Counted from the first letter of the stretch, positions 18,254 through 27,767 are shown. The stretch: 64,000 nucleotides of DNA from PCPOR2b sp965220385 (GCA_965220385.1 OZ244825.1:930001-994000); one strand, 5' to 3'. Notes: generated from the letters alone by a model not told the origin. Made by a program: numbers and translations.

Positions 18254-18468
18254 CTTTTCTTCTCCTGACTATGGTGAATTAGAGACATTAGTAGACATTT
18301 TCCAATAACTCCGACTTTCGCGAAGGTTTCAAAGTCCCCCGGTAACTCCCCTGCCAAGGGACTCCCCCTGACAAGGGGGCCGGGGGGTTAGGGGTTGGCT
18401 CTTCACTAGGAACGTCTAAGTAAACCTAAAGCCTACCATAAATAGATAAACGGGTGGTAATATTGAGA
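18254..18468. repeat. Spacer with CCCCCTGACAAGGGGG-type repeat
   Basis: Between the two UxuA-like genes, about 18335-18395 holds CCCCCTGACAAGGGGG followed by GGTTAGGGG. A similar but looser copy lies at 28620-28705 (AACTCCCCCTATTAA, CCCCCTGATAAG, TTTAGGGGGCTGG). It forms a GC-rich hairpin and belongs to a dispersed family. No gene seen. Confidence 0.55.
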
Positions 18469-19410
18469 TTACCGGTAGACTGCTTGGATCATTGATCGGA
18501 TATAACCAACAGCAAAGGCGCGCCCTGCCCATTGGGCGTTCTCTTGAGGGAAACTGGGGGTATGATCCATCATGAAAGGCCCCTCAAAGCCGACTTCCCG
18601 GTAGGTCTGCATCGCTCCGTACATATCCACTTCTCCCTCGTCCACGAAAACTTCCTGAAACTTATCTGGTGTACCCCGTAGGTTGCGGAAGTGGACACCA
18701 GCGATTTTGTTCTGCGCTCCAATGCGCCGGATAGCGGTCGGCACATCTTCCCCCATTTCACGGACACAGCCCTGACAAAACAACATAGCGTTTACATGAC
18801 TTGGAACAGCGTTAAACATACGCTCAAAATCGTCGAGGGTGGACAGGATTCGGGCTGCACCGCCAAGTGGCTCCGGACGCGGCGGGTCGTCCGGATGCAT
18901 GGTAAGCTGCACCTCCGCTTCTTCGGCTACCGGCACAATGCGTTCAAGGAAGTGCTGCAGATTGGCTCGAAGATCTTCTTCGGAAATGTAGTGATCGGGA
19001 TAATCGGGTGGTTCTTTCATGAACTCATCGTAGTCGAATGTGCTGTAACGCGCCCCACCTCTGCCAACGGTCGCCGCTGTCCGAAAATTCCCGATGCCTC
19101 GGAAGTTATAGCAGAGCGTTGGGACACCGGCTTCCCCCATATTGCGGATCAAGGTACACCAACCCTCGATGTGTTCAGCTCTGCCGGGTTTGCCGAGCGT
19201 AATCTCTTTAGCGGGCCTGAGTCCGACGTTATTAAATTTCATTCCGTGGGCTTCCACTTTTTGGCGCACATCTTTCCAGATATCCCCACGATCATCGGGC
19301 TTGGGCGGTGGTGGGTGCATAACCGCAACATAATCCACACCAATCGCCTTGAAAATGCTAAGATTATCGTCGTTGATCCCGTCTAAAGAAAGGTGATCTT
19401 GAATCGTCAT
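18469..19410 (-). CDS. Mannonate dehydratase (UxuA)-like TIM-barrel protein, second paralogue
   Basis: 313 residues with GGAG about 9 nt upstream of the ATG. It shares the family order with the gene at 17258: KFNNVGLRPAKEITLGKPGR, EEAEVQLTMHPDDPPRPEPL (the canonical HPDDPP), NAMLFCQGCVREMG, KIAGVHFRNLRGTPDKFQEV, GEVDMYGAMQTYREVGFEGP, MDHTPSF. The metal-ligand pattern is intact. It is closer to true mannonate dehydratases than its neighbour in the HPDDPP motif. The FCQGC replacement of FCxGS is a local variation. Both paralogues lie among other catabolic-looking enzymes on the minus strand, each with its own 100-200 bp spacer, so separate promoters are possible. Substrate not proven. Confidence 0.83.
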   Translation of the reverse strand: MTIQDHLSLDGINDDNLSIFKAIGVDYVAVMHPPPPKPDDRGDIWKDVRQKVEAHGMKFNNVGLRPAKEITLGKPGRAEHIEGWCTLIRNMGEAGVPTLCYNFRGIGNFRTAATVGRGGARYSTFDYDEFMKEPPDYPDHYISEEDLRANLQHFLERIVPVAEEAEVQLTMHPDDPPRPEPLGGAARILSTLDDFERMFNAVPSHVNAMLFCQGCVREMGEDVPTAIRRIGAQNKIAGVHFRNLRGTPDKFQEVFVDEGEVDMYGAMQTYREVGFEGPFMMDHTPSFPQENAQWAGRAFAVGYIRSMIQAVYR

Positions 19411-19520
19411 GGCAGCTATCTCCAGCTCATTAGCTCATTGGTGCATTGGTGCATTAGAAGTGTGAAATGTGAACTGTGGGAATTGGATTTTGCTCTCGCT
19501 CAAGCCAACCTACGATACGG

Positions 19521-20663
19521 CTAATGGACGTGTCCGCGGGCGGCGATGTCCCATTGGTCGATGATCTCTCCATCCCTTAGCACCGTATAGGTGTCTAACA
19601 GGTTCGCAACAACGCATGAATGGTTTGGTACGACTCGAACCTTGGAACCTATTTCCAAATCAAAATCTCCGCGTATGACAACTCCATGCTCCTCCGATAG
19701 ACGGGTGACAATCATTTCGTGATCTGTATCCTCGAAGTGATCTAGGGGGTATGCAAGCCCGAATCCTTCCATCCCCGGCATTCCGTGTGCACCCTGATCT
19801 GAGCTCAGAGTTTTGGAACCGGAGTCAATAATGAAGTAGTCCGAATTTTTACTCACCACTGTTGCCAAAACCGACAGCGCAATCTGATTTATTTCAATCA
19901 CCTTGAGACGCAGCGGCATTCTATCCATGAAGACATAATTGCCCGGCCGAATCTCAGTGATACCGTCGTAACTATCGCTCACAAGGGTGCCGGGAGTGGA
20001 TCCGACGGATACTTCCGATACCTCGATACCGTTGCTTTCAAGTCTTTTCCGTACACGGTTCATAATTGCGCACTCTTCTTGAGTGACTTTTCGCGCTGCA
20101 TCGGCGTCATCTGCTCCATAAGTGTGCCCGGCATGGGATAGAAGCCCTACAAAATTCAGATTAGGTTCTCCGACAACTTTCTGCACTAACTCGACCAACC
20201 CCGGATCATCTTCCGTGAGTCCGCAACGGTGTAACCCCACATCTATCTTCAAGAAGATGCTGACCTGTTTCCCGTGTCTTTCCGCTACCTTGGCAATCGC
20301 ATCGACTCCCGCAGCGCTATCAACGATGAGTCGAAGATCCGTATCGTTCACCCGTGCGGCAGCGATGAGACGGTCCAGTTTTGAATCGACGACGAGGGGA
20401 TACGCCACAGTAACGGAACGGATGCCGTTGTTAATAAAAACAAGTGCTTCGTCCACCTTCGAAGACGTAACGCCAACCGCACCTGCGTCTATCTGTTGTC
20501 GGGCGAGTTCAAGGCACTTGTGAGTTTTAATATGTGGTCGAACGTTGACGCCGCGAGTATTACCGATGCCCTGAATCAGTTGGATGTTGGCTTGTAATCT
20601 ATCCTGATCTAACAGGATGTGAGGGGTTTCTAAGTCTAAAACCGATTGGTCTATCTGTGCCAT
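19521..20663 (-). CDS. D-serine dehydratase / D-threonine aldolase-like PLP enzyme
   Basis: 380 residues from ATG 20663, which has GGGAGG 6 nt upstream; a longer frame from TTG 20678 would place that site inside the gene, so it is rejected. The N-terminal part is the alanine-racemase fold with the PLP lysine in RPHIKTHKCLEL near residue 50, then SIFLKIDVGLHRCGL and VGLLSHAGHTYG. The C-terminal domain ends with RVVPNHSCVVANL, whose His-x-Cys pair is the zinc site of D-serine dehydratases. Family members act on D-threonine, D-serine or 3-hydroxy-aspartate. It would supply glycine plus aldehyde, or pyruvate plus ammonia. Neighbours suggest a catabolic series. Exact substrate unknown. Confidence 0.88.
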   Translation of the reverse strand: MAQIDQSVLDLETPHILLDQDRLQANIQLIQGIGNTRGVNVRPHIKTHKCLELARQQIDAGAVGVTSSKVDEALVFINNGIRSVTVAYPLVVDSKLDRLIAAARVNDTDLRLIVDSAAGVDAIAKVAERHGKQVSIFLKIDVGLHRCGLTEDDPGLVELVQKVVGEPNLNFVGLLSHAGHTYGADDADAARKVTQEECAIMNRVRKRLESNGIEVSEVSVGSTPGTLVSDSYDGITEIRPGNYVFMDRMPLRLKVIEINQIALSVLATVVSKNSDYFIIDSGSKTLSSDQGAHGMPGMEGFGLAYPLDHFEDTDHEMIVTRLSEEHGVVIRGDFDLEIGSKVRVVPNHSCVVANLLDTYTVLRDGEIIDQWDIAARGHVH

Positions 20664-20715
20664 CTGTTTGCCTCCCAAGAGAACAACGATTGTTTTCCTT
20701 ATTTTGTTAGTTGGG

Positions 20716-22875
20716 TTATACTGTTACGTAGATGGGGCTTGCCCACGCCTTCGCCCCGTCCGTCTGCAACACGCGAACCCAATATGGATGGCAGCCTGCG
20801 GGCAACGCCGCCTCCCGAAACGTAAACGCTACTTCCCTGCCAACGCCCAACGGCAGCCGTTCAAACACAACCTTCATGTCAATCCCACCGGCATCAACGA
20901 CAACGGGTGACTCACTCATCTCTTGAAGCGTGACAGTTCGAGTCAGGATAGCTGTCCTAAAATCAAGGGTTGTCTCACCCGGTGCATCGAGTTTCAGAAC
21001 CACACCATCCGCATCCCCGGTGGTCACAGACTTCCAAGAAACGCTCCGCTCGGTTACCACTTCGATCCCTTCAGCCGGAGTATCAAAGGCGTAACCTTTC
21101 ACCTCCAGAATCTGGCCCCTATCTATCTCAAGGCTTCCGTCCCACCGTACCAGTCGGTTTCGTGCTCGGATACGCTGACCCGACCACGCAACACGGATCT
21201 GATCCTCCGCACGTTCGGTTGCCGCCGGGAAGGTGTAGATCTGTTCCAACCCTCTGAAGATGTCCACCCGTTCAATCGGTGCCATGCCAATTACTTTCAC
21301 AGCGATCTCCGGCGGATCGCTTGCCTGTAACGCCGATCCCATCGGTTTCCCGTCGGCGGTCACCTCAAGCAAAATGCGCTGCCCGGTTGTTCCGTAACAG
21401 CGACGTGCTTTCAGGGCTTCCCACAGTCCTGCCCGTGTTAGCTCCGTTGCATAGATACAGGTCAATCCGCCGTACACGCCGAACGAACCGCTGCCCGGCG
21501 GCGCAGCACCGGGACGTCCCTTATGGTCGTCGCTCCCAGCCGTGAAACCGACCCGGTAACCTTGCTCCAACGCTTCCCGCAAAAACCACTCAAACTCGCC
21601 CCACTCGGAATAGACCTCAACGAGCGGTTCCAGTTCCGGATCGTGCCAGTTAAGATTCGCGTAGCGTCCCCCAACATGGGGCAGCAGCAGTACATCTGTT
21701 CCACGCAGCGTCGCATAGAGTTCTGTAACATGTGTGCAGTCGGTATCAATATCCGATTTGTCGGGAATCAGCACATGGCTGGAGCGATGTAGGGGGCCAT
21801 CTTCACCCGGATAGTAGACGTTGTGGTCGCCTCCCAACGGCGTATTCGCTGACCATTCATATCCAACGAAAGTGACAAACCGACCGGGATCGTATTGAGT
21901 ATTCGCCTGTGTTTTGATCTCTCGCCAGATCGCTTCGGTAATCTGGAAATCATTTCCCTGATGCCCGGCGAAGTCGACCAGTGCCGCCTCACGTGCAAAG
22001 CGAAAATAGGAGGAAACCGGATTGGTTCCAACGGTCTCTTCACTCTGACCGTGCAAATCACCCCAGAAGGGCTGATGTACGCTGCGATCCTCCACGCAGC
22101 GGAGTGGGTTCCCTTCTGCTTCTAACCCGTTAGCCGAGTCTGTGGCTTTTACCCGATAAATCCCTGTCTTGGGTGCTTTCACACCTTCAAAACGGCGGAC
22201 ACCTCGGTCTCTGGGCTGAAACTGATACGTCTCTGGCAAACCGGTTAATCCCCCACCGTCAATCTGAACCGTTCCGGTATACCCTGTGCTCGGATTGCCC
22301 CAAAGGTCTTCTGCCTTAACTCCGATCCACCCCTCCTCGTCGGGTGTGCTTTCTGATGGATCCAATACCACCAACCGATGGGCGGGACCACTAACAATTG
22401 GAATCTTTGGCGATGGGACCTCCGTGTAAACCCATGTTCCGCACCAATCAACGGCGACACGAAACTCAAATGCCTCTTTGCAAAAAGTTTGTGCCCGACT
22501 CCCCGGACTGCCGCCAGAGGTGTCTCCGAGCGTTAGCGTGATGCTATCCCCCTCGGTCAGTGAATCATCGAACACATCAACGGTCACACAAAGTCGCCAA
22601 GGACGGGTATAACGTTGCTTTTCAAAACTTGCCCGCAGCGATGCCTGACCTGTCGTAGAGACTGTCGCATATTCCGGCGCGGAGGGGTTTTCAAACTGGG
22701 GTGCCGCCCAATCGCTGACATCGCGCCAAGCAAATTTAACAACGCCTCCGTCATCGACGCCGTAGCGACCTACATGGTAGGTGATACGCCATGTGCCGAC
22801 CGAACCCGCCACGATAGGGGAAGCTGGGTCAATCTCCGCCCAACCGTATAAAGGGCGAACTTCTGATTCCGTCAT
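20716..22875 (-). CDS. DUF3604-containing, PHP-like metal-dependent hydrolase
   Basis: 719 residues. The N-terminal about 270 residues are beta-rich, Ig-like segments (TYTGTVQIDGGGLTGLPETY). From about 275 a PHP-like metal-site pattern begins: QPFWGDLHGQSEETVGTNP, VDFAGHQGNDFQITE, RFVTFVGYEWSANTPLGGDH, VLLLPHVGGRYANLN, GYRVGFTAGSDDHKGRPG, and RCYGTTGQRILLEV. This fits DUF3604, proteins linked with aryl- or alkyl-ester and phosphonate/sulfatase-like hydrolases. There is no signal peptide, so it is probably cytoplasmic. It lies 52 bp after the start of the D-serine-dehydratase-like gene and 30 bp from the dehydrogenase gene. Substrate unknown. Confidence 0.8.
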   Translation of the reverse strand: MTESEVRPLYGWAEIDPASPIVAGSVGTWRITYHVGRYGVDDGGVVKFAWRDVSDWAAPQFENPSAPEYATVSTTGQASLRASFEKQRYTRPWRLCVTVDVFDDSLTEGDSITLTLGDTSGGSPGSRAQTFCKEAFEFRVAVDWCGTWVYTEVPSPKIPIVSGPAHRLVVLDPSESTPDEEGWIGVKAEDLWGNPSTGYTGTVQIDGGGLTGLPETYQFQPRDRGVRRFEGVKAPKTGIYRVKATDSANGLEAEGNPLRCVEDRSVHQPFWGDLHGQSEETVGTNPVSSYFRFAREAALVDFAGHQGNDFQITEAIWREIKTQANTQYDPGRFVTFVGYEWSANTPLGGDHNVYYPGEDGPLHRSSHVLIPDKSDIDTDCTHVTELYATLRGTDVLLLPHVGGRYANLNWHDPELEPLVEVYSEWGEFEWFLREALEQGYRVGFTAGSDDHKGRPGAAPPGSGSFGVYGGLTCIYATELTRAGLWEALKARRCYGTTGQRILLEVTADGKPMGSALQASDPPEIAVKVIGMAPIERVDIFRGLEQIYTFPAATERAEDQIRVAWSGQRIRARNRLVRWDGSLEIDRGQILEVKGYAFDTPAEGIEVVTERSVSWKSVTTGDADGVVLKLDAPGETTLDFRTAILTRTVTLQEMSESPVVVDAGGIDMKVVFERLPLGVGREVAFTFREAALPAGCHPYWVRVLQTDGAKAWASPIYVTV

Positions 22876-22905
22876 AGGTTATTTCTCCGCGTCGTGCGCG
22901 AGATG

Positions 22906-23871
22906 CTAATACCATCCAGCTTTGTCCACCACATTGCGTAACGGTTCACCGGCGGCGAACCGACGGGCGTTTTCGAGGAGAACCCCGAATCGGCGTTCAG
23001 GAAGGTTGTCGGCGTCTCGCACCGCGATATGAGGTGTAAGCAGAACGTTAGGCAAGTTCCATAAACGGTGATCTGAGGGGAGCGGTTCTGTCTCAAATAC
23101 ATCGAGACCGACCCCCGCGATTTCACCCGTCTCGACAGCGGTCGTAAGGTCGTCGATTTTCATCGTTTTGCCGCGACCGATGTTGATAAAGTAGGCACTG
23201 TTCTTCATCAGGCGGAAACGTTCGGCATTCCATATCCCCTCGGTTTCGGGCGTGTGCGGTGTTGTGGCTATCACAAAATCTGCACGTGGCAGCAGCGCAT
23301 CCAGATCTGCCGGTGGGTGCATCTCGACGTACGGTAGGTCATATTCGGGTCTCGGTTCTACACCGATTATCTTCATGCCGAATTCCGCACATAGCCTCGC
23401 TGTCTCATGACCGATACCGCCTACACCGAAGATTAATGCAGTAGATTCGGTGAGGTCAACATACCCATTCTTACGCGCGTCGGGGTCCCATCTCCGCTCC
23501 CGTTGTGCCTCGACGTAGTAAGGCAGCCCGCGAGAGAGCCCCAGCACAAACATCATGATATGGTGGCTGATATGATCGTAGTAGATTCCGCGTGGATTAC
23601 AGGCTACCACGGGATGTTCAATCAGTTCCTTGTAATAGTATCCCGGAAACGGACCCGCATCGGGATTTTGCAGCCATTTCAGTTTTGTCGCAGCCTTCAG
23701 TGCATCGGGCGGGATCCAGCCGTATGCTGCATCGGCATCGACGATTTCACGGAGTGCTTCTTCGTCGGTTTCGGGGACAGCGACCCGATATTCCGGGAGG
23801 TTTGCTTCCAAACGCGGGGCAAACTCGCGCTTCAGGTCGTCCAACGGTGGCATCATTACCAACTTAATCAT
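22906..23871 (-). CDS. D-2-hydroxyacid dehydrogenase, NAD-dependent
   Basis: 321 residues. The Rossmann motif is ALIFGVGGIGHETARLCAEF near 151-170. Catalytic residues follow the family order: Arg in YFINIGRGKTMKIDDL, Glu in VGLDVFETEPLPSDHRLW, His in LPNVLLTPHIAVRD. The N-terminal domain ends with the typical MMFVLGLSRGLPYYVEAQ helix. The family reduces 2-ketoacids to D-2-hydroxyacids or the reverse (glyoxylate, hydroxypyruvate, phosphoglycerate). No ACT domain is present, so it is not a full serine-pathway PGDH. It follows the TPP enzyme at 24078-25718 and precedes DUF3604 on the minus strand. Substrate unknown. Confidence 0.92.
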   Translation of the reverse strand: MIKLVMMPPLDDLKREFAPRLEANLPEYRVAVPETDEEALREIVDADAAYGWIPPDALKAATKLKWLQNPDAGPFPGYYYKELIEHPVVACNPRGIYYDHISHHIMMFVLGLSRGLPYYVEAQRERRWDPDARKNGYVDLTESTALIFGVGGIGHETARLCAEFGMKIIGVEPRPEYDLPYVEMHPPADLDALLPRADFVIATTPHTPETEGIWNAERFRLMKNSAYFINIGRGKTMKIDDLTTAVETGEIAGVGLDVFETEPLPSDHRLWNLPNVLLTPHIAVRDADNLPERRFGVLLENARRFAAGEPLRNVVDKAGWY

Positions 23872-24077
23872 AGTCTATTCCTCTGTCATTGCCGGGGCGA
23901 ATGTGTAGGTTAGGCTTCCTAGCCTGACTTATGCGGAATGTCATAAGGTTGGGCGAGAGAACTCTAACTCTACATTGGATATGCACTCATCCTCGTAGGG
24001 GTTGGGTTTCCCAGTCCGTAGTGAGTGTAGGTCGAGATTCATATCTCGACACGGCACATTGATTCTAACGAAGGCTA

Positions 24078-25718
24078 TCAACTGAACCGGGATCGTCGTG
24101 ATTCCATGTTGGTATGCACATCGAGCAAAACCGCGCGACCGTCTGCATTCAGTTGCTGGGCTTGCTCAAGCGCAGGAATCATCTCACTCGGCTTAACTAC
24201 GGTAATGCCGACCGCTCCCATACCTTCAGCAATCTTAGCGTAGTCGCCCGTCATCTCGGTCGTGCCAAACTGTTCACGCGCTGTGGGATAGCCGCCCGGA
24301 TAGGTTGACATGCCACCATTGTTCAGAACGACGGTCGTGATAGGCGCACCGGCGCGGGCGGAGGTTTCGATGTCTAAGCCGGACATACCGAAAGCACCAT
24401 CACCCATGAAGTTGCAGCAGAACTTGTCGGGCTTCGCAATCTTTGCCCCTATCATCAGCGGTATGCCGAAACCGAGATGGGTGGTCTTGCCCCAACCGAT
24501 GTAACTGTGAGGCACCGTTCCGGGGTAGAACGGCAAGATCGAATCTCGGGGCGCGCCGGCATCGTGTGTGACGATGCTATTCTCCAAGTCCAACGCCTTT
24601 ACCATATCCCCGATTACACGGTATGTGTTAAGCGGTTCTTCATCGGAGTTGAGTAGCGGTGTCCACTCCTCCAGCCACGTCTTCTTTAGTTCGGCGATAT
24701 CTGTGGCGACCTGCGTTTCCCCTTTTCTCCCGTTTTCCCCAAGTTGGGATTTGGCTTCCTCGATCATAGCCTCTAACGTCAGTTTGGCATCGCCGGGCAA
24801 TCCGATGTCAACGGAGAAATCTTTGTTGATATCTTCGATACTTTCGGCGTTGTGGATAATCACCTTACCGTCCGGGATTGGTTGACCGTACACGGTCCGG
24901 GTCAGACTTGAACCCATTGCAAGTAGCACATCCGATTCCTGTAGCCATCGCCGCGCTGGCAGGGTCGTTGCCCCGCTGCCGGAACCGACCGAAAGGGGAT
25001 GTCGTTCGTCGAACGAGGACTTGCCCGGCATGGTGCAATATACCGGTATCTCGGTCAACTCAGCAAACTCCTTGAGCGCCTCGGTCGCTCCGGAGAGCAG
25101 CACACCCATACCCGACCAGATCACAGGCTTCGTCGCATTCAGTAGTTCCGTTACAGCATCCTTGATATCACCGGCAGCAGGAACCTGAAGTGACCGTTTC
25201 GGAGGTGTGTAGTTAAGCGCATCCTCTGAGACATCCTGCATCCCAATGTCACTCGGTGTCTCAACAATCACGGGACCGGGACGTCCATTCCGTAGGTGGT
25301 GGAACGCACGTCGCATGACATTAGAAACTTCATCCGGCTTGGTAATGACCTCGCCATATTTTGACACCGTCTGGTATGTGCGAACAGGGGAGAAGGACGG
25401 GCGAACGGCGTAGTCGCCAATTGAGGGACCACCCGGTAGGTATAGAATCGGAACGTTGTCTGCAAAAGCTTGTGCAATACCGCCCATAGAGTTTTCGGCA
25501 CCGGGTCCGCCTTGTGTAACAATGACGCCAAACTTATTGCGGTCGTTGACACGGCTATATCCGTCGGCTGCCATCACTGCCCCGCGTTCGTGCCGGAACA
25601 TAACGGTCCGGATGCCTTCTTGTGCAACCGCTTCGATGAGTTGGTTGGAAGGGAAGCAGGATACCCATTCAACGCCTTCAATTTTCAATATTCGTGCTAC
25701 TGCTTGTGTTGTATCCAT
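24078..25718 (-). CDS. Thiamine-pyrophosphate enzyme, acetolactate-synthase-like
   Basis: 546 residues, full length. The PYR domain has the activating Glu44 in MFRHERGAVMAADGYSR and GVIVTQGGPGAENSMGG; the middle domain has KPVIWSGMGVLLSGATEALK. The C-terminal PP domain has NFMGDGAFGMSGLDIETSAR and, 24 residues after GDG, the NN of VVLNNGG, the Mg-TPP signature. Relatives include acetolactate synthase, glyoxylate carboligase, benzoylformate and sulfopyruvate decarboxylases; the catalytic choice is not settled by the motifs seen. The gene is 206 bp upstream of the D-2-hydroxyacid dehydrogenase in the same direction. 2-ketoacid decarboxylation or carboligation is expected. Confidence 0.9.
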   Translation of the reverse strand: MDTTQAVARILKIEGVEWVSCFPSNQLIEAVAQEGIRTVMFRHERGAVMAADGYSRVNDRNKFGVIVTQGGPGAENSMGGIAQAFADNVPILYLPGGPSIGDYAVRPSFSPVRTYQTVSKYGEVITKPDEVSNVMRRAFHHLRNGRPGPVIVETPSDIGMQDVSEDALNYTPPKRSLQVPAAGDIKDAVTELLNATKPVIWSGMGVLLSGATEALKEFAELTEIPVYCTMPGKSSFDERHPLSVGSGSGATTLPARRWLQESDVLLAMGSSLTRTVYGQPIPDGKVIIHNAESIEDINKDFSVDIGLPGDAKLTLEAMIEEAKSQLGENGRKGETQVATDIAELKKTWLEEWTPLLNSDEEPLNTYRVIGDMVKALDLENSIVTHDAGAPRDSILPFYPGTVPHSYIGWGKTTHLGFGIPLMIGAKIAKPDKFCCNFMGDGAFGMSGLDIETSARAGAPITTVVLNNGGMSTYPGGYPTAREQFGTTEMTGDYAKIAEGMGAVGITVVKPSEMIPALEQAQQLNADGRAVLLDVHTNMESRRSRFS

Positions 25719-26077
25719 CTATGGGATTCTCCTTTGTTTTGGTGGGTGGCTTATTAATTCATTCGCTTGCTGAACCGCTGAACCCGATATCACGTTAAGA
25801 TCTGAATGATAGCTTGGGTTATTATAACGGATTCGGTATACTTTCGCAAGGGTTATGATTTCCATTCCGCCTGCTTGACAACCCGCAGGAAACTGGATAA
25901 AATAGACTTTGTATGCACTTAGCCGGTATGTATGCAGTTTAGCGATAAATTGCTACTTAATTCTTCTGTGTTCTCCAAAAAAAACAGTGCGTAATGCTTA
26001 ATGCGTAATAACGATGTCAAAATCCCCTTTTTACGTATTACTCGTTACGCATCATTCTTCTGTATGGCTGAGAAAAA
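25719..26077. other. Divergent promoter gap, 359 bp, no gene
   Basis: The gap separates the TPP enzyme (leftward) from the sigma factor (rightward). It contains an inverted pair of short repeats of the TACGTATTACG/GCGTAATG family near 25988-26055, matching similar debris at 930-975 and around 28535. No convincing gene; promoters are expected but not clear. Confidence 0.5.
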
Positions 26078-26119
26078 TTGAACGACCAACGAATCTTCAC
26101 CGAAGCGGGATCCCATGAC

Positions 26120-26665
26120 ATGGATGAACATGAGCTCGTTCGCCGATGTCAAAATGGTGACAAGCGAGCCATGGAAACCATTATGCGCCAATACCAACAG
26201 TGGGTGTATAACATCGCTTACGGGATGCTCTCGAATCCTGAAGATGCCAGCGACGTGGCACAGGACGTTTTTCTTTGGCTTTGGGAGAATATTGGACAGT
26301 TTCGATTCAAATCTCAGTTCTCAACATGGCTCTACCGGATCGTTACCAACAGATGTCTCAATCTCAAAGATCAGCGGCAGCGGCGTAAAACCGATCCGAT
26401 GGAGATTGACGATTCACAACCGTGGGCGCCGCTCGACACCGCCACCCCGGAAACGACGGTCCTGCAGGCAGAGCAGCGGGAGATCTTGCAGAAGGCACTC
26501 GATGCTCTCAAAGACGATTACCGGAAGATACTAATCCTCCGCGAGATGCAAGACCTGTCCTATGAAGAACTCGCGGAAGTCCTCGGTTGCTCCGTTGGAC
26601 GTGTTCGATCACGTCTCTATGAAGCGCGACAGGCGTTGCGAAAGGCGGTACAGCAGCGGGAATAG
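26120..26665 (+). CDS. RNA polymerase ECF-family sigma factor (RpoE-like)
   Basis: 181 residues from ATG 26120; an upstream in-frame TTG at 26078 adds 14 residues without a ribosome-binding site. The protein starts in the family style (MDEHELVRRCQNGDKRAMET). Region 2 is YQQWVYNIAYGMLSNPEDAS, then DVAQDVFLWLWENIGQFRF and FSTWLYRIVTNRCLNLKD. Region 4 is YRKILILREMQDLSYEELAE with the helix-turn-helix EVLGCSVGRVRSRLYEAR. Only regions 2 and 4 are present, as in ECF factors. It directs RNA polymerase to stress or envelope promoters. No anti-sigma gene follows; the 236 bp downstream hold only short repeats. Regulator partner unknown. Confidence 0.92.
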   Translation: MDEHELVRRCQNGDKRAMETIMRQYQQWVYNIAYGMLSNPEDASDVAQDVFLWLWENIGQFRFKSQFSTWLYRIVTNRCLNLKDQRQRRKTDPMEIDDSQPWAPLDTATPETTVLQAEQREILQKALDALKDDYRKILILREMQDLSYEELAEVLGCSVGRVRSRLYEARQALRKAVQQRE

Positions 26666-26901
26666 TGATAGAATGATATAACCCAAGTTCTTATCTATCA
26701 CCCGGTTGAAGTCAATAATAAGTGTGAGCAGGCGAGAAAGGGAAAAGTGAAGAGAAGCTGTTACACGCCATCGTCTTTGCGCACTTTCCCACTCTCACAC
26801 TCTCTCACTTTCTGTTTGAAAAGCTATTGCTCCGTTAGAGCTACTAGGTAACAGCCTAGGTTATTTCTATGTGCTAACACCCTCCCGAAAGGATCTCTGT
26901 T

Positions 26902-27657
26902 ATGTCATTTCCACTTGCTTATAGTGCCCTCCGTTGGAATAACCCTAAACTGGAACAAACGCTTGTGCAGCTCCGAGAAGCCGGTTGGGACGGTTGGGAA
27001 GCCCGCCAGTCGCTCGATTGGCTCGGCTCTGCGCGTCGCGTGCGCCAGATCTGCGATGCTGTCGGCATACAGGTCGCCGCGATATGTGGTCCCAACGTCA
27101 CACTCGATGTAACCCATCCAACCCATGAAATCAACAAACGCCGGATTGAATTCGCCTCCGATCTCGAAGTTCCTACCTTTATGACCAAAGGTCCAGGACG
27201 GCTCGATAGGGACACCACGGACCTCGATCTAGATCGTATGGCCGCTGTCTATGATGATCTCGCTGCCTACGGCGAACCCCTCGGCGTTACCGTCACCTTC
27301 CATCCCCATACGGGGCATGTGGTAGACAGCGCCGATGAGTGGAAGCGATTTATGGCGAAACTCCACCGGTGTCGCCTTTGTCTCGATATGTCTCATGCCG
27401 TCCACTGGGGCTACGATCCCATTCAGGCGGTCTACGACTATCGCGATCGTATCTCCTACGTCCACCTTCACGATTACAAAGATGGCGGAAACGTCGAACT
27501 CGGAGAGGGGCTCATGTGCGACTACCCCGCCTTCCTGAAGGCACTGGAGGATATCGGCTACAGCGATTGGATAACCGCCTGCCCCGGACCCACCGAGCGT
27601 AGCGATCAAGCGAAAATGCAAATCAATCGTGCTTACCTGAAAAGCATCGGCTATTGA
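26902..27657 (+). CDS. Sugar phosphate isomerase/epimerase-like TIM-barrel protein
   Basis: 251 residues, ATG with AAAGGA about 9 nt upstream. Family motifs: FPLAYSALRWNNPKLEQTLV at the N-terminus, GWDGWEARQSLDWLG, PTFMTKGPGRL, GVTVTFHPHTGHVVDSADEW, CRLCLDMSHAVHWGYDP, DRISYVHLHDYKDGGNVELG, GEGLMCDYPAFLKALEDIGY. The His, Asp, His and Glu residues in these motifs match the metal site of the AP-endonuclease-2/xylose-isomerase-like fold. Such proteins isomerise or epimerise ketoses and inositol derivatives. It follows the sigma factor by 236 bp. This fold also appears at 58643-59524. Substrate unknown. Confidence 0.85.
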   Translation: MSFPLAYSALRWNNPKLEQTLVQLREAGWDGWEARQSLDWLGSARRVRQICDAVGIQVAAICGPNVTLDVTHPTHEINKRRIEFASDLEVPTFMTKGPGRLDRDTTDLDLDRMAAVYDDLAAYGEPLGVTVTFHPHTGHVVDSADEWKRFMAKLHRCRLCLDMSHAVHWGYDPIQAVYDYRDRISYVHLHDYKDGGNVELGEGLMCDYPAFLKALEDIGYSDWITACPGPTERSDQAKMQINRAYLKSIGY

Positions 27658-27696
27658 TGTTAGTTCATCAGTTCACCAGTTCATTAAACTAACGCA

Positions 27697-27756
27697 AGTT
27701 GTTAAGGCGTGTTGACACTTTAGTTTTTGCTACCGCGAGAAACGCTGAATCAATAG
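27697..27756. repeat. 60-bp direct repeat, copy 1
   Basis: Identical to 28552-28611 except for one base (A at 27753, G at 28608). It includes GTTGACACTTTAGTTTTTGC. The two copies lie 855 bp apart in the same orientation and bracket the MITE-like element. Confidence 0.9.
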
Positions 27757-27767
27757 GAAAGCTGCCA

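Noticed and set aside
18691..19386. 231-residue frame opposite the second UxuA-like gene
   Set aside because: Antisense shadow; no start signals and no family features.
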